Part shown: positions 1-6,749 of the stretch, one piece after another | How the letters are laid out: each line of letters starts with the position of its first letter | Position numbering within the stretch: position 1 is the stretch's first letter | Source: Reyranella sp. | Lineage (GTDB): Bacteria > Pseudomonadota > Alphaproteobacteria > Reyranellales > Reyranellaceae | Assembly (NCBI GenBank): GCA_004296815.1 | Contig: SCVT01000028.1 | Span: 1-11,387 of the forward strand | Length of the DNA: 11,387 bases | Direction: 5' to 3' | Made by a program: the position numbers and the translations under genes | Notes under the pieces: model-generated | What the model was told of the DNA's origin: nothing | Database searches by the model: none | Seen by the model: the letters and a program-made list of their open reading frames with translations, nothing else

Positions 1-1588
1 TGGGGGGCATGGCCTCGGCATGCAGGGGATGCGGCTTGGGCAGGCGGTCGTGGTCGACCTTGCCGCTGGTGTTGAGCGGGAACTCGTCGAGCACGACAAC
101 GCGCGAGGGCCGCATGTGCGGCGGCAGCGTGCGCAGGAGCCCGTTGCGCGCCTCGGAGGCCAGCATCGAGCGGTCGTTGTTGGCGGCGGCGCCCTTGATG
201 TAGGCGGTGAGGACGTGTCCGTCGTCGGTCTTGCTCGCGGTGACGACGGCGTCGGCGATGCTGCCGCTGCGCCGCAGCGTCTCCTCGATCTCGCCGAGCT
301 CGACCCGCTTGCCGTCGATCTTCACCTGGCGGTCGCGGCGGCCGATGAAGTCGAGCGCGCCGTCGGGGCGACGCCGCGCGAGGTCGCCGGTCCGGTAGAG
401 CGTGGCGCCGGGATGGAAGGGATCGGGCACGAACATCGCGGCCGAGCGGGCGGCGTCGCCGAGATAGCCCGAGGCGAGGCCGAGGCCGCCGGTGTAGAGC
501 ATGCCGATCTCGCCGTCGGGCACCGGCTTCATCTCGTCGTCGAGCAGGCGCACGTAGGTGCCGTGGATCGGCGTGCCGATCGGGACCGGCCCGTCACCCC
601 AGCCGGCCTTCGGGATGCGGTAGCAGCAGGTGAAGGTCGTGTTCTCGGTCGGGCCGTAGCCGTTGATGAGCTGGCAGTTGGGCAGCGAGGCGCGGGCGCG
701 CAGCACGTGGGTGGGCGACAGCACGTCGCCGCCGGCCAGGATCTGGCGCACGCCCTGCAGCGCCTCGAGCTGGTGCTCGACAAGCAGATGGAACAGCCCG
801 GCGGTGAACCACGCCGTGGTAACGCCGTGGCGGCGGATCGCGTCGGCGATCTGCTGCAGCGAGGCGCGATCCTCCTCGACGACGACGCCCAGCGCGCCGT
901 GCAGCAGCGTGCCCCAGATCTCGAAGGTGCTGGCGTCGAACACCAGCGGCGCGGCGTGCAGGAACACCTCGTCGGCAGCGAAGCGCGTGTAAGTCTGGTC
1001 CGTCACGAGGCGGACCACGGCGCGATGCGGCACCGCTACGCCCTTGGGCCGGCCGGTCGAGCCCGACGTGTACATCACGTAGGCGATGTCCTGGGGCCGG
1101 CAGATGTCTTCCAGTGCCGATCCGTCCTCGCTCTCGCTGGCCGCGAGCGCCGCATCGAGATCGAGTACGCGGCCCGGCAGGTCGCCGGCATCGGGGCCGC
1201 CGGTGAGCGTCAGACGGGCGCCGCAATCGCGCAGCACCCATTCCTGGTAGTCGGCAGGCGCGGCGGGATCGAGCGGCGCGTAGGCCGCGCCGAGCTTGAG
1301 CGTCGCGAGCATGGCGACGATCGAGCCGACGGAACGGCCGGCATGCAGCGCGATGAGATCTCCGGGCCCGACGCCCTGGCGGTGCAGATGGCGCGCGAGT
1401 CTGTTCGAACGCCGATCGAGATCGGCGTAGGTCAGCGCCTGGCTACGCTGGACGATGGCGATAGATGAGGCCGCGGCTAGAGCGCTCGCGGCAAATCTTT
1501 CGGTGATCGTCCTGCCAGTGGCCTCGAAGTCGAACTCGCCGCCGCCGCACCCAGCGGACGTTGCAGCGCCGGGGTGTAACCCAGCCAT
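1..1588 (-). CDS. Nonribosomal peptide synthetase, N-terminal adenylation domain (valine-like code), 3' end outside window
   Basis: The visible 529 residues form one complete adenylation domain, which activates an amino acid as aminoacyl-AMP for loading on a carrier protein. Core motifs appear in order: YTSGSTGRPKG (about residues 173-183), FDASTFEIWG (217-226), NGYGPTENTTF (309-319), YRTGDL, GRRDRQVKIDGKRVELGEIE, and NTSGKVD with the conserved Lys510. Pocket residues by alignment to GrsA are D218 A219 F222 W260 L284 G286 G310 T318 F319 K510. This is one residue from the classic valine code DAFWIGGTFK, so valine is the inferred substrate. The ATG at 1588-1586 follows an in-frame stop (TAG at 1603-1601) and an AGGG-type ribosome site. 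No condensation domain fits upstream, so this would be an initiation module or a stand-alone A domain. Whether a carrier or condensation domain follows lies outside the window. A candidate promoter lies about 107 bp upstream. Confidence 0.92.
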   Translation of the reverse strand, partial: MAGLHPGAATSAGCGGGEFDFEATGRTITERFAASALAAASSIAIVQRSQALTYADLDRRSNRLARHLHRQGVGPGDLIALHAGRSVGSIVAMLATLKLGAAYAPLDPAAPADYQEWVLRDCGARLTLTGGPDAGDLPGRVLDLDAALAASESEDGSALEDICRPQDIAYVMYTSGSTGRPKGVAVPHRAVVRLVTDQTYTRFAADEVFLHAAPLVFDASTFEIWGTLLHGALGVVVEEDRASLQQIADAIRRHGVTTAWFTAGLFHLLVEHQLEALQGVRQILAGGDVLSPTHVLRARASLPNCQLINGYGPTENTTFTCCYRIPKAGWGDGPVPIGTPIHGTYVRLLDDEMKPVPDGEIGMLYTGGLGLASGYLGDAARSAAMFVPDPFHPGATLYRTGDLARRRPDGALDFIGRRDRQVKIDGKRVELGEIEETLRRSGSIADAVVTASKTDDGHVLTAYIKGAAANNDRSMLASEARNGLLRTLPPHMRPSRVVVLDEFPLNTSGKVDHDRLPKPHPLHAEAMPP

Positions 1589-1632
1589 GTCCCTTGCACC
1601 CTACCCACGTTGAAACACCCGCGGTTTGGCGC

Positions 1633-1680
1633 ATCGGAGCCCACCCGATACCCACGGCGGCGGTCCTACCCCGGACCGCC
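1633..1680 (-). promoter_or_regulatory. Two hairpins in the NRPS 5' leader
   Basis: A perfect 8-bp stem, GGCGGTCC / GGACCGCC with a 6-nt loop, occupies 1659-1680. A second 5-bp stem, ATCGG / CCGAT with a 7-nt loop, occupies 1633-1649. Both would lie inside the roughly 100-nt leader predicted from the promoter at 1695-1722. No U-run follows either stem, so they do not look like a terminator. They may tune mRNA stability or translation. I do not recognise a known riboswitch. Confidence 0.35.
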
Positions 1681-1694
1681 TCGTCTCGCACGGG

Positions 1695-1722
1695 ACGATA
1701 GCAAAGTTCTGCGGCAGGTCAA
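1695..1722 (-). promoter_or_regulatory. Candidate sigma-70 promoter for the NRPS gene
   Basis: On the minus strand a TTGACC box (1722-1717) and a TATCGT box (1700-1695) are separated by 16 bp, in an unusually AT-rich patch for this window. Transcription would start near 1688 and leave a leader of about 100 nt before the ATG at 1588. The match to the consensus is fair (one mismatch in -35, two in -10). Placement upstream of the only leftward gene nearby supports it, but no expression evidence exists here. Confidence 0.4.
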
Positions 1723-1844
1723 TAATTTCACCTTGGATGCGACAAGGGATGGGTCCGCTTTTTTGTAACAATGACGGCCGCTTGCCGAGCATCATGAACA
1801 ATCCGCAATTGAGAACTACTCGCATTTCTCTTAACGGGCTGCAA

Positions 1845-2074
1845 CTCGGCCTGAAGGGCGTGCGCATCGTCGAGGCGCTGACGGTCGGCTCGGTGACGGG
1901 AATCGTCGCCACTACCCTGTCGTTCTTCGTCGTGAACCGGCTGCTGCCGCCCGGTGCCACGTTCGCAGATACCAACGCGCGGTGCCGGAGGTCTGCACCT
2001 TCCATCTCGCGAGCAGCCTGGCGCTTCGCCCGCATCGGCGCTTGCAGTGCAAGCACTCGCTCGCGGCAAGGTGA
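1845..2074 (+). pseudogene. Decayed 3' end of a PepSY-associated transmembrane protein, frameshifted
   Basis: In one frame, 1845-1966 encodes a peptide containing GLKGVRIVEALTVGS and VVNRLLPPGATFA. This resembles the last membrane segment of PepSY-TM proteins, where an invariant NRLLP follows a hydrophobic helix. The similarity then continues in another frame from about 1967, with PEVCTFHLASSLALRPHR, and ends at TGA 2072-2074. This matches the usual W-E-V-x-x-F-x-L-A-W-x-L-A-L tail of that family after a frameshift near 1967-1985. A family member would need several hundred more residues upstream; none are visible in any frame, so only the C-terminus survives. PepSY-TM proteins of this type usually sit in inner membranes beside siderophore uptake genes. 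Family assignment rests on remembered motif patterns, so confidence is moderate. The rest of the reading frame open from 1626 to 2183 has no recognisable similarity. Confidence 0.45.
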
Positions 2075-2112
2075 GTTGCAGGTTCAGCAGGTTCTGGTAC
2101 GATTTCTCCATA

Positions 2113-2140
2113 GGCTGGCGCCGTTCGCGCCGGCCTTTTT
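2113..2140 (+). terminator. Rho-independent terminator
   Basis: A 9-bp stem, GGCTGGCGC (2113-2121) with GCGCCGGCC (2127-2135, one G-U pair), has a 5-nt loop and is followed at once by TTTTT (2136-2140). It lies 38 nt after the TGA of the PepSY relic on the same strand, so it is probably that gene's original terminator that outlasted the gene. On the other strand no T-run follows, so it should act on rightward transcripts only. Confidence 0.75.
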
Positions 2141-2521
2141 GTTTGGACTACTGTTACTTGGACCTTTGGCCGTCATTTCTTGACGGGGCCATTGCATGGG
2201 CACGACCCGTCCGCGCACGCCGCGGGTACGACACAGAGCGAAGTGTGTGGGTGTAGCCGCCGCGCGACGAGCGCGGATGTCCCAAGAAGACGATCCGGAG
2301 CGAAAACCATCCGGAACTGTCACAAGGTTTGTCACAACAATTGTCTCAATCAGGTGTGACAAATGACCGGGCGAAAGGCCCGTATCTGCTGGTCTTTATG
2401 CCTGTCATTTTCGTCGGAAGCACCGGTCAAGACCGGCGCGTCATGTTGCCGGTTCCCCGGCGTGCGGGGAGCGGAAATCGATCGCAGGAACTTGTACCGC
2501 AACCGGCGCGGCGATCGTCGG
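2141..2521. other. Non-coding stretch rich in small inverted repeats
   Basis: No frame in this stretch looks coding. It holds successive short inverted repeats: CCGTCA/TGACGG (2170-2186), ACACA/TGTGT (2231-2248), CCGCGC/GCGCGG (2260-2276), CGGGC/GCCCG with a GAAAG loop (2368-2382), CCGGTC-AA-GACCGG (2423-2436) and TCCCCG/CGGGGA (2454-2470). Between the third and fourth sits the TGTCACAA repeat array. None of the stems is followed by a convincing T-run on either strand. Short GC stems arise easily by chance in DNA this GC-rich, but six in about 300 bp around a repeat array suggests a structured RNA or a control region. I recognise no known RNA family. Confidence 0.4.
2318..2362. repeat. TGTCACAA repeat array with exact 12-bp period
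   Basis: Three direct repeats begin at 2318 (TGTCACAA), 2330 (TGTCACAA) and 2342 (TGTCTCAA), each exactly 12 bp from the next and separated by 4-bp spacers. A fourth, inverted copy (TGTGACAA) lies at 2355-2362. A CTGTCAT also occurs at 2402-2408. The arrangement resembles tandem binding sites for a response regulator. It is close to a Pho box, in which CTGTCAT half-sites repeat every 11 bp, but the period here is 12. No intact gene starts immediately next to the array, so its target is unknown. Confidence 0.55.
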
Positions 2522-3448
2522 TCAGTCCGGCGTGACGCCGAAGCGGCGCTGCCAGAAATCGCGGGAGCGCTTCTCGCCGATGTCGCAGCCGAGCTCGTAC
2601 TCGGGCCGCACGTAGCGGGTGTAGTCCTCCTCCTCGCGGGCCTGTCGGCGGCCGTTGCTCTGGGCGAGGTGGACGCCGTGACGCTCGACGCCGAGCTCGC
2701 CGATGTCGAAATCGTTCAGCGGTCCCCAATCGTTGGGCAACACGTTGGCGACCTCCTGCAGCAGCTTCTTCCGTACCGCCCGCGGGAAGTCCTCGAAGTC
2801 CTGCGCGACCTCGACGAAGGAGCGCGGGCCGCCGATGACGCAGTGCAGGTAGTATTTGTCGAGGTCGGTCTCGCTCGGGAAGCCGAACGGGTTGGGCCGG
2901 TCGTTCATGATCGGCAGGCCGTTGATGATGATGCGCTCCTTCAGCGCATCGTGGCGAATGTCGGTGACGAGTCCGCCGTCGTTGTTCGAGCCGTCACCCG
3001 AGATGTCGAGCACCTTGCGGTCGGCGTCGTAGGGCATGCGGCGGTACATCGGGATGGCGTAGCGGATGGCGCCGCTGATCGAGGTGCGGCGCGCGATCGA
3101 GATCGGGGCGTTCTCGAGCCGTCGGGTGAAGGCCTCGATTGCCGCCTCGGAGTCGAGCAGCGTCCAGTCGACCAGCAGTTTCTGCACCCAGGCGTCGGAC
3201 CATTCGAAGTAGGCGACGGCGATGCGGCCATGGTTGCCGCCCAGGATCGCCTTGACGATGACCTTGTCGCGGAAGGCCTCGACATAGCCCTGCCGCTGGA
3301 GCTTCGCTTCCTCGGGATCGACGCTGCCGGAGATGTCGACGGCCAGGATCAGCGCGAGGTCGATCTCCTTGCGATCCTGCGCCGCTACAGGCAGGGCGAG
3401 GAGAAGTACGGCGAGCAGACCAAGCAGACGACCATGCACAAGGGCCAC
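2522..3448 (-). CDS. DUF1194 family secreted protein with von Willebrand A-like fold
   Basis: The 308-residue product starts with a signal peptide ending in ALPVAAQ, so it is probably periplasmic. The domain then opens with LAVDISGSVDPEE, whose D-x-S-x-S is the metal-binding MIDAS motif of von Willebrand A domains. Further hallmarks of DUF1194 follow: HGRIAVAYFEWSD, RRTSISGAIRYA, LDISGDGSNNDGG and DLDKYYLHCVIGGP. I chose a GTG start at 3448-3446 because GGAGG lies 5 nt upstream and gives a clean signal peptide; a longer reading frame back to 3520 would place non-signal sequence in front. After the DUF1194 core comes a tail of about 60 charged residues rich in Arg, Glu and Asp, longer than I expect for the family. 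The molecular role of the family is unknown. The gene is divergent from the acyl-CoA dehydrogenase, with 134 bp between the two starts. Confidence 0.88.
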   Translation of the reverse strand: MALVHGRLLGLLAVLLLALPVAAQDRKEIDLALILAVDISGSVDPEEAKLQRQGYVEAFRDKVIVKAILGGNHGRIAVAYFEWSDAWVQKLLVDWTLLDSEAAIEAFTRRLENAPISIARRTSISGAIRYAIPMYRRMPYDADRKVLDISGDGSNNDGGLVTDIRHDALKERIIINGLPIMNDRPNPFGFPSETDLDKYYLHCVIGGPRSFVEVAQDFEDFPRAVRKKLLQEVANVLPNDWGPLNDFDIGELGVERHGVHLAQSNGRRQAREEEDYTRYVRPEYELGCDIGEKRSRDFWQRRFGVTPD

Positions 3449-3453
3449 GGCGA

Positions 3454-3458
3454 CCTCC
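3454..3458 (-). promoter_or_regulatory. Ribosome binding site fixing the GTG start of the DUF1194 gene
   Basis: GGAGG on the minus strand at 3458-3454 is followed by 5 nt and then GTG at 3448-3446. This site decides for a GTG start over the upstream in-frame ATG at 3520 and over a second GTG at 3439-3437. Confidence 0.75.
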
Positions 3459-3582
3459 GCAAACGGGTACGCACAGCGAGGCAAGAACCATACCGCTCCC
3501 CGGAAGCCGCTGTCAGCCACGCACTGGACGCCGGACGGGCGCGGTCGCTAGCCTCTGTGGAAAGAAGCGAGGGAGGACGCCC

Positions 3583-4791
3583 ATGGATCTGGCGCTGAGC
3601 AAGAAGGACGAGGCGTTCCGCGATGAGGTCCGCCGCTTCCTCGACGAGAATCTGAGCGAGGATTTGCGCGAGGCCGGCCGCAAGACCGGCGGCGTCTTTG
3701 CCGACTTCTCAGCCGGCGTGCGCTGGCACAAGGTGCTGGCGAAGAAGGGCTGGTCGGCGCCGACCTGGCCGAAGGAGCATGGCGGCACCGGTTGGAACGC
3801 GACCGAGCGCTACATCTTCGCCCGCGAATGCACCGCCGCCGACGCGCCGCGCATCTTCTCGATGGGGCTCCGCATGGTCGGCCCCGTGATCATGAAGTTC
3901 GGCACGCCGGAGCAGAAGGCCAAGTACCTGCCGCGAATCGTGGCGGGCGACATCGTGTTCTGCCAGGGCTACTCCGAGCCGGGCTCCGGCTCGGACCTTG
4001 CCAGCCTCAAGACGAAGGCCGAGCGCGACGGCGACGACTACGTCATCAACGGCACGAAGATCTGGACCACCGGCGCGCATGTCGCCGATCACATGTTCTG
4101 CCTGGTGCGGACCGCCACCGAGGGCAAGCCGCAGGACGGCATCTCCTTCGTGCTGATCGATTCGATGAAGACGCCGGGCCTTTCCGTGGCGCCGATCCTG
4201 ACGCTCGCGGGCGACCACGAGGTCAACCAGGTCTTCTTCGACAATGTGCGGACGCCCATCGCCAACCGCATCGGGCCGGAGAATGCCGGCTGGACGGTGG
4301 CGAAGTATCTCCTCGAATTCGAGCGCGGCGGCGAGGGCTACACGCCCAACCTCTATGCCCGCATCGAGGATGTGAAGCGCGTCGCGCGCGAGGAGGCGGC
4401 CGACGGCTCGGGCAAGCTGATGGCCGATCGCGGCTTCGCCGAGCGGCTCGCGGAGACCGAGATGGAGATCCAGGCGCTCGAGATGATCGAGATGCAGGTG
4501 CTCTCCGATCTCAGCAAGGGCCGCAATCCCGGGGCGATCTCCTCGGCGATGAAGATCCGCGGCAGCGAGACCCTGCAGAAGCTCGACCATCTCGGCGTCG
4601 AGGCGCTGGCCTGGTACGCCGCGCCCTTCGAGCCGGAGGCGCGCGAGCTCGGCCACAACGAACCCACCGTGACGCCCGAGGCCGGCATCACCGCCATGCC
4701 GCTCTATCTCAACAACCGTGCGTCGACGATCTACGCCGGCTCCAACGAGATCCAGCGCAACATCATCGCCAAGGCAGTCCTCGGCCTGTGA
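3583..4791 (+). CDS. Acyl-CoA dehydrogenase (FadE/PimC-like)
   Basis: This 402-residue flavoprotein has the normal family length and should oxidise an acyl-CoA to the 2,3-enoyl-CoA with FAD, passing electrons to electron-transfer flavoprotein in the cytoplasm. The N-terminal helical domain spans about residues 6-120, the middle beta domain 125-230 and the C-terminal helical domain 232-400. The FAD/substrate signature GYSEPGSGSD lies at 129-138, KIWTTGAHVADH at 159-170, and the C-terminal IYAGSNEIQRNIIAK at 383-397. The position that carries the catalytic Glu in medium-chain enzymes is Ala385 here. Glu247 in LLEFERGG matches the alternative catalytic position used by isovaleryl-CoA dehydrogenase, so it is the likely base. 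GGAGG lies 6 nt before the ATG. The substrate chain cannot be told from sequence. The next gene begins 2 nt after the stop, which implies translational coupling. Confidence 0.93.
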   Translation: MDLALSKKDEAFRDEVRRFLDENLSEDLREAGRKTGGVFADFSAGVRWHKVLAKKGWSAPTWPKEHGGTGWNATERYIFARECTAADAPRIFSMGLRMVGPVIMKFGTPEQKAKYLPRIVAGDIVFCQGYSEPGSGSDLASLKTKAERDGDDYVINGTKIWTTGAHVADHMFCLVRTATEGKPQDGISFVLIDSMKTPGLSVAPILTLAGDHEVNQVFFDNVRTPIANRIGPENAGWTVAKYLLEFERGGEGYTPNLYARIEDVKRVAREEAADGSGKLMADRGFAERLAETEMEIQALEMIEMQVLSDLSKGRNPGAISSAMKIRGSETLQKLDHLGVEALAWYAAPFEPEARELGHNEPTVTPEAGITAMPLYLNNRASTIYAGSNEIQRNIIAKAVLGL

Positions 4792-4793
4792 GC

Positions 4794-5786
4794 ATGTACA
4801 CGCTGCACGGCATCAACCCGTCGCCCTATTCGGTGAAGATGCGCGCGCTGATGCGATACCGCCGCCTGCCGTTCGTCTGGGAGGGCGTGGGCCAGCCGCG
4901 CGACGTTGCGGTCGCTGCCGGCCTGCCGCCGGTGATCCCGGTGCTGCGCTTCCCCGACGGGCGGCTGATGAACGACTCGACGCCGCTCGCCTATGCGCTC
5001 GAGCGCGAGCATCCGGGTGTCCGCTCGGTCATCCCCGACGATCCCGCGCTCGCCTTCGTCAGCGACCTGCTGGAGGATTTCGGCGACGAGTGGGTCACGA
5101 AGATGATGTTCCACTATCGCTGGTACTACCAGGCCGACCGCGACTTCGCGCAGGCCTGGGTCGTGACCTCCCGCGATCCCGTGATGGAAGAGGGTGCGCG
5201 CCGCGCCATGATGCAGGCGTTCAACGACCGCCAGGTCGGGCGCATGGCGCTGGTCGGCTGCACCGAGCAGAACCGGCCGGTGATCGAGGAGAGCTACCGC
5301 TTTGTTCTGGGCACGCTCGATCGCCACCTGCGGACGTTGCCGTTTCTCCTCGGCACGCGGCCGTCGCTCGGCGACTTCGGCCTCTACGGCCAGCTCCAGA
5401 TCCTCTCGGTCGATCCGACGCCCGCCGCCGAGATGCGGGAGCGCGCGACCGACGTCTTCTGCTGGCTGATGCGCCTCGACGATGCCTCGGGCGTCGAGGG
5501 GGCGTGGATCGATCCGGCGGCGCCGCTGCCGGTCGGCGTCGTCGAGCTGCTGCGCCACGCCGCGGCGACCTATCTGCCGTTCCTCGCCGCCAACCTCGCG
5601 GCCCTGCAGGACGGGCGCGAGACGTTCGAGGTCGCGCTGCTGGGCCGGCCGTTCGCGCAGGGCCCGTTCCGCTACCAGGGCAAATGCTTCGACGCGCTGC
5701 GCAAGAAGTTCGCCGCGCTGCCGGACGGTGCTCGTCGCAAGCTCGCGCCAGTGCTCGAGGAGACTGGCTGCCTCGCCTACTTGTAA
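4794..5786 (+). CDS. Glutathione S-transferase-like protein
   Basis: The 330-residue product begins with a thioredoxin-like domain (about 1-78): YTLHGINPSPYSVKMRALM, the cis-proline loop VIPVL (Pro49) and NDST at 60-63, whose Asp-Ser usually contacts the glutamyl part of glutathione. A helical C-terminal domain follows, with LGTRPSLGDFGLYGQL typical of GSTs. There is no Cys in the N-terminal active-site loop; Ser10, Tyr12 or Ser13 would be the candidate. At 330 residues it is about 100 longer than classical GSTs, the extra part lying after the helical domain. It starts 2 nt after the acyl-CoA dehydrogenase stop. A GTG at 4788 overlapping that stop is an alternative in-frame start. No strong Shine-Dalgarno is present, which fits coupling. 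Substrate and true catalytic activity are unknown; a structural or thiol-binding role is possible. Confidence 0.8.
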   Translation: MYTLHGINPSPYSVKMRALMRYRRLPFVWEGVGQPRDVAVAAGLPPVIPVLRFPDGRLMNDSTPLAYALEREHPGVRSVIPDDPALAFVSDLLEDFGDEWVTKMMFHYRWYYQADRDFAQAWVVTSRDPVMEEGARRAMMQAFNDRQVGRMALVGCTEQNRPVIEESYRFVLGTLDRHLRTLPFLLGTRPSLGDFGLYGQLQILSVDPTPAAEMRERATDVFCWLMRLDDASGVEGAWIDPAAPLPVGVVELLRHAAATYLPFLAANLAALQDGRETFEVALLGRPFAQGPFRYQGKCFDALRKKFAALPDGARRKLAPVLEETGCLAYL

Positions 5787-5816
5787 GGCCGCAATAGACA
5801 CCACATCTGTAGGGCT

Positions 5817-6749
5817 ATGACCGACCCCTATACTGTCCTGGGCGTGCCGAGGACCGCCTCCGAGGACGACATCCGCAAGGCGTTCCGCAAACTCGCCAAG
5901 AAGCACCATCCAGACCTCAACCCCGGCGACAAGGCGGCCGAGGCGAAGTTCAAGGAAATCGCGCAGGCCAACGACCTGCTGTCCGATCCCGATAAGCGCC
6001 GCCGCTTCGACGCGGGAGAGATCGACGCTTCAGGGCAGGAGATGCCGCCGCGCGGCTTTTACCGCGACCAGACAGGTCCTGGATTCGGTGGGGGCAAGTA
6101 CGAGCGCGCGGGCGCACACGAGTCCTTCGTCGACATGGGCGGCATCTTCTCCGAGATGTTCGGCGAGCGCCGCGGCTTCAGCGGCGGCGGTGCCGGCTTC
6201 GACATGGGCGGCATGCCGGTCACCTATTCGCTGCGCGTGCCGTTCCTCGTGGCGGCGCGCGGCGGCAAGCAGCGCGTCACGCTGCCCGACGGCAAGACGC
6301 TCGACATCGACGTGCCCGAGGGCATGGGCGACGGCCAGACCTTGCGGCTGAAAGGCCAGGGTATGCCGGGCACGCAGGGACGCCCGGCAGGTGATGCCTA
6401 TGTCGAGATCCACGTCGAGCCGCACGCCTTCTTCGAGGCGCGCGACAACGACATCCACGTCGAGCTGCCCGTGACCGTCACCGAGGCCGCATTGGGCGGC
6501 AAGGTGCGCGTACCGACGGTCGGCGGTCCGGTGATGCTCAATGTGCCGGCGGGCTCCAACACCGGCGCGTCGCTCAGGCTCAAGGGCCGCGGCCTGCTCG
6601 ACCGCAAGTCGGGCCAGCGCGGCGACCAGTATGTGAAGCTCAAGGTCGTGCTGCCCGAGCAGCCCGACGACAAGCTGAAGGAGTTCCTCGAGGGCTGGGA
6701 GGCAGGTCGCGCCTACGATCCGCGCAAGGGGATGGAGCAGTTCACATGA
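5817..6749 (+). CDS. cbpA: CbpA, class B J-domain co-chaperone
   Basis: The 310-residue protein is close in length to Escherichia coli CbpA. The J domain (about 1-66) begins [20 protein letters not shown] and carries HPD at 31-33, which stimulates DnaK ATPase. A Gly/Phe-rich linker follows (about 85-135) with [11 protein letters not shown] and [13 protein letters not shown]. Two beta-sandwich substrate-binding domains then follow, containing [20 protein letters not shown] and [19 protein letters not shown]. There is no Cys-rich zinc-finger domain, which separates it from DnaJ proper. AGGG lies only 2 nt before the ATG, so initiation may be weak. The gene follows the GST gene by 30 bp on the same strand and overlaps the next gene by 4 nt, as expected for a cbpA-cbpM pair. 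Confidence 0.93.
   Translation: MTDPYTVLGVPRTASEDDIRKAFRKLAKKHHPDLNPGDKAAEAKFKEIAQANDLLSDPDKRRRFDAGEIDASGQEMPPRGFYRDQTGPGFGGGKYERAGAHESFVDMGGIFSEMFGERRGFSGGGAGFDMGGMPVTYSLRVPFLVAARGGKQRVTLPDGKTLDIDVPEGMGDGQTLRLKGQGMPGTQGRPAGDAYVEIHVEPHAFFEARDNDIHVELPVTVTEAALGGKVRVPTVGGPVMLNVPAGSNTGASLRLKGRGLLDRKSGQRGDQYVKLKVVLPEQPDDKLKEFLEGWEAGRAYDPRKGMEQFT

Noticed and set aside
20..1468. A 482-residue open frame on the plus strand opposite the NRPS
   Set aside because: It is antisense to a clear adenylation domain with all core motifs, and its product is Ala/Arg/Val-rich without any family signature, as expected of the mirror frame of GC-rich coding DNA.
2076..2103. Promoter-like TTGCAG-N16-TACGAT on the plus strand, with a GCTTGCA-G-TGCAAGC palindrome at 2040-2054
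   Set aside because: A start near 2110 would run straight into the terminator at 2113-2140 and give only a 30-nt RNA; both motifs lie in the 3' end of the pseudogene and are most easily chance.
1601..2111. Overlapping minus-strand open frames of 127 and 151 residues
   Set aside because: They lie antisense to the PepSY relic, have no ribosome site of note and no recognisable similarity.
2082..2111. A tRNA 3'-end-like string (GGTTC ... CCA) just before the terminator, suggesting an attachment site
   Set aside because: No acceptor stem, anticodon arm or T-stem pairing can be built upstream, and no integrase lies nearby.
1626..2183. A 185-residue open frame on the plus strand
   Set aside because: Only about 40 residues in the middle resemble PepSY-TM proteins; the similarity leaves the frame near 1967 and resumes in another, so the frame as a whole is not a real gene.
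2277..2366. A 29-residue open frame starting MSQEDDPERK
   Set aside because: No ribosome site precedes it, it runs through the TGTCACAA array, and no similarity is recognised; the repeats explain the base pattern better.
2363..3598. A 411-residue plus-strand frame opposite DUF1194
   Set aside because: Antisense shadow of a gene with a signal peptide, MIDAS motif and strong ribosome site; its own product is featureless and acidic/valine-rich.
4731..5909. A 392-residue minus-strand frame opposite the GST-like gene
   Set aside because: It spans the ends of three plus-strand genes and has no domain signature.
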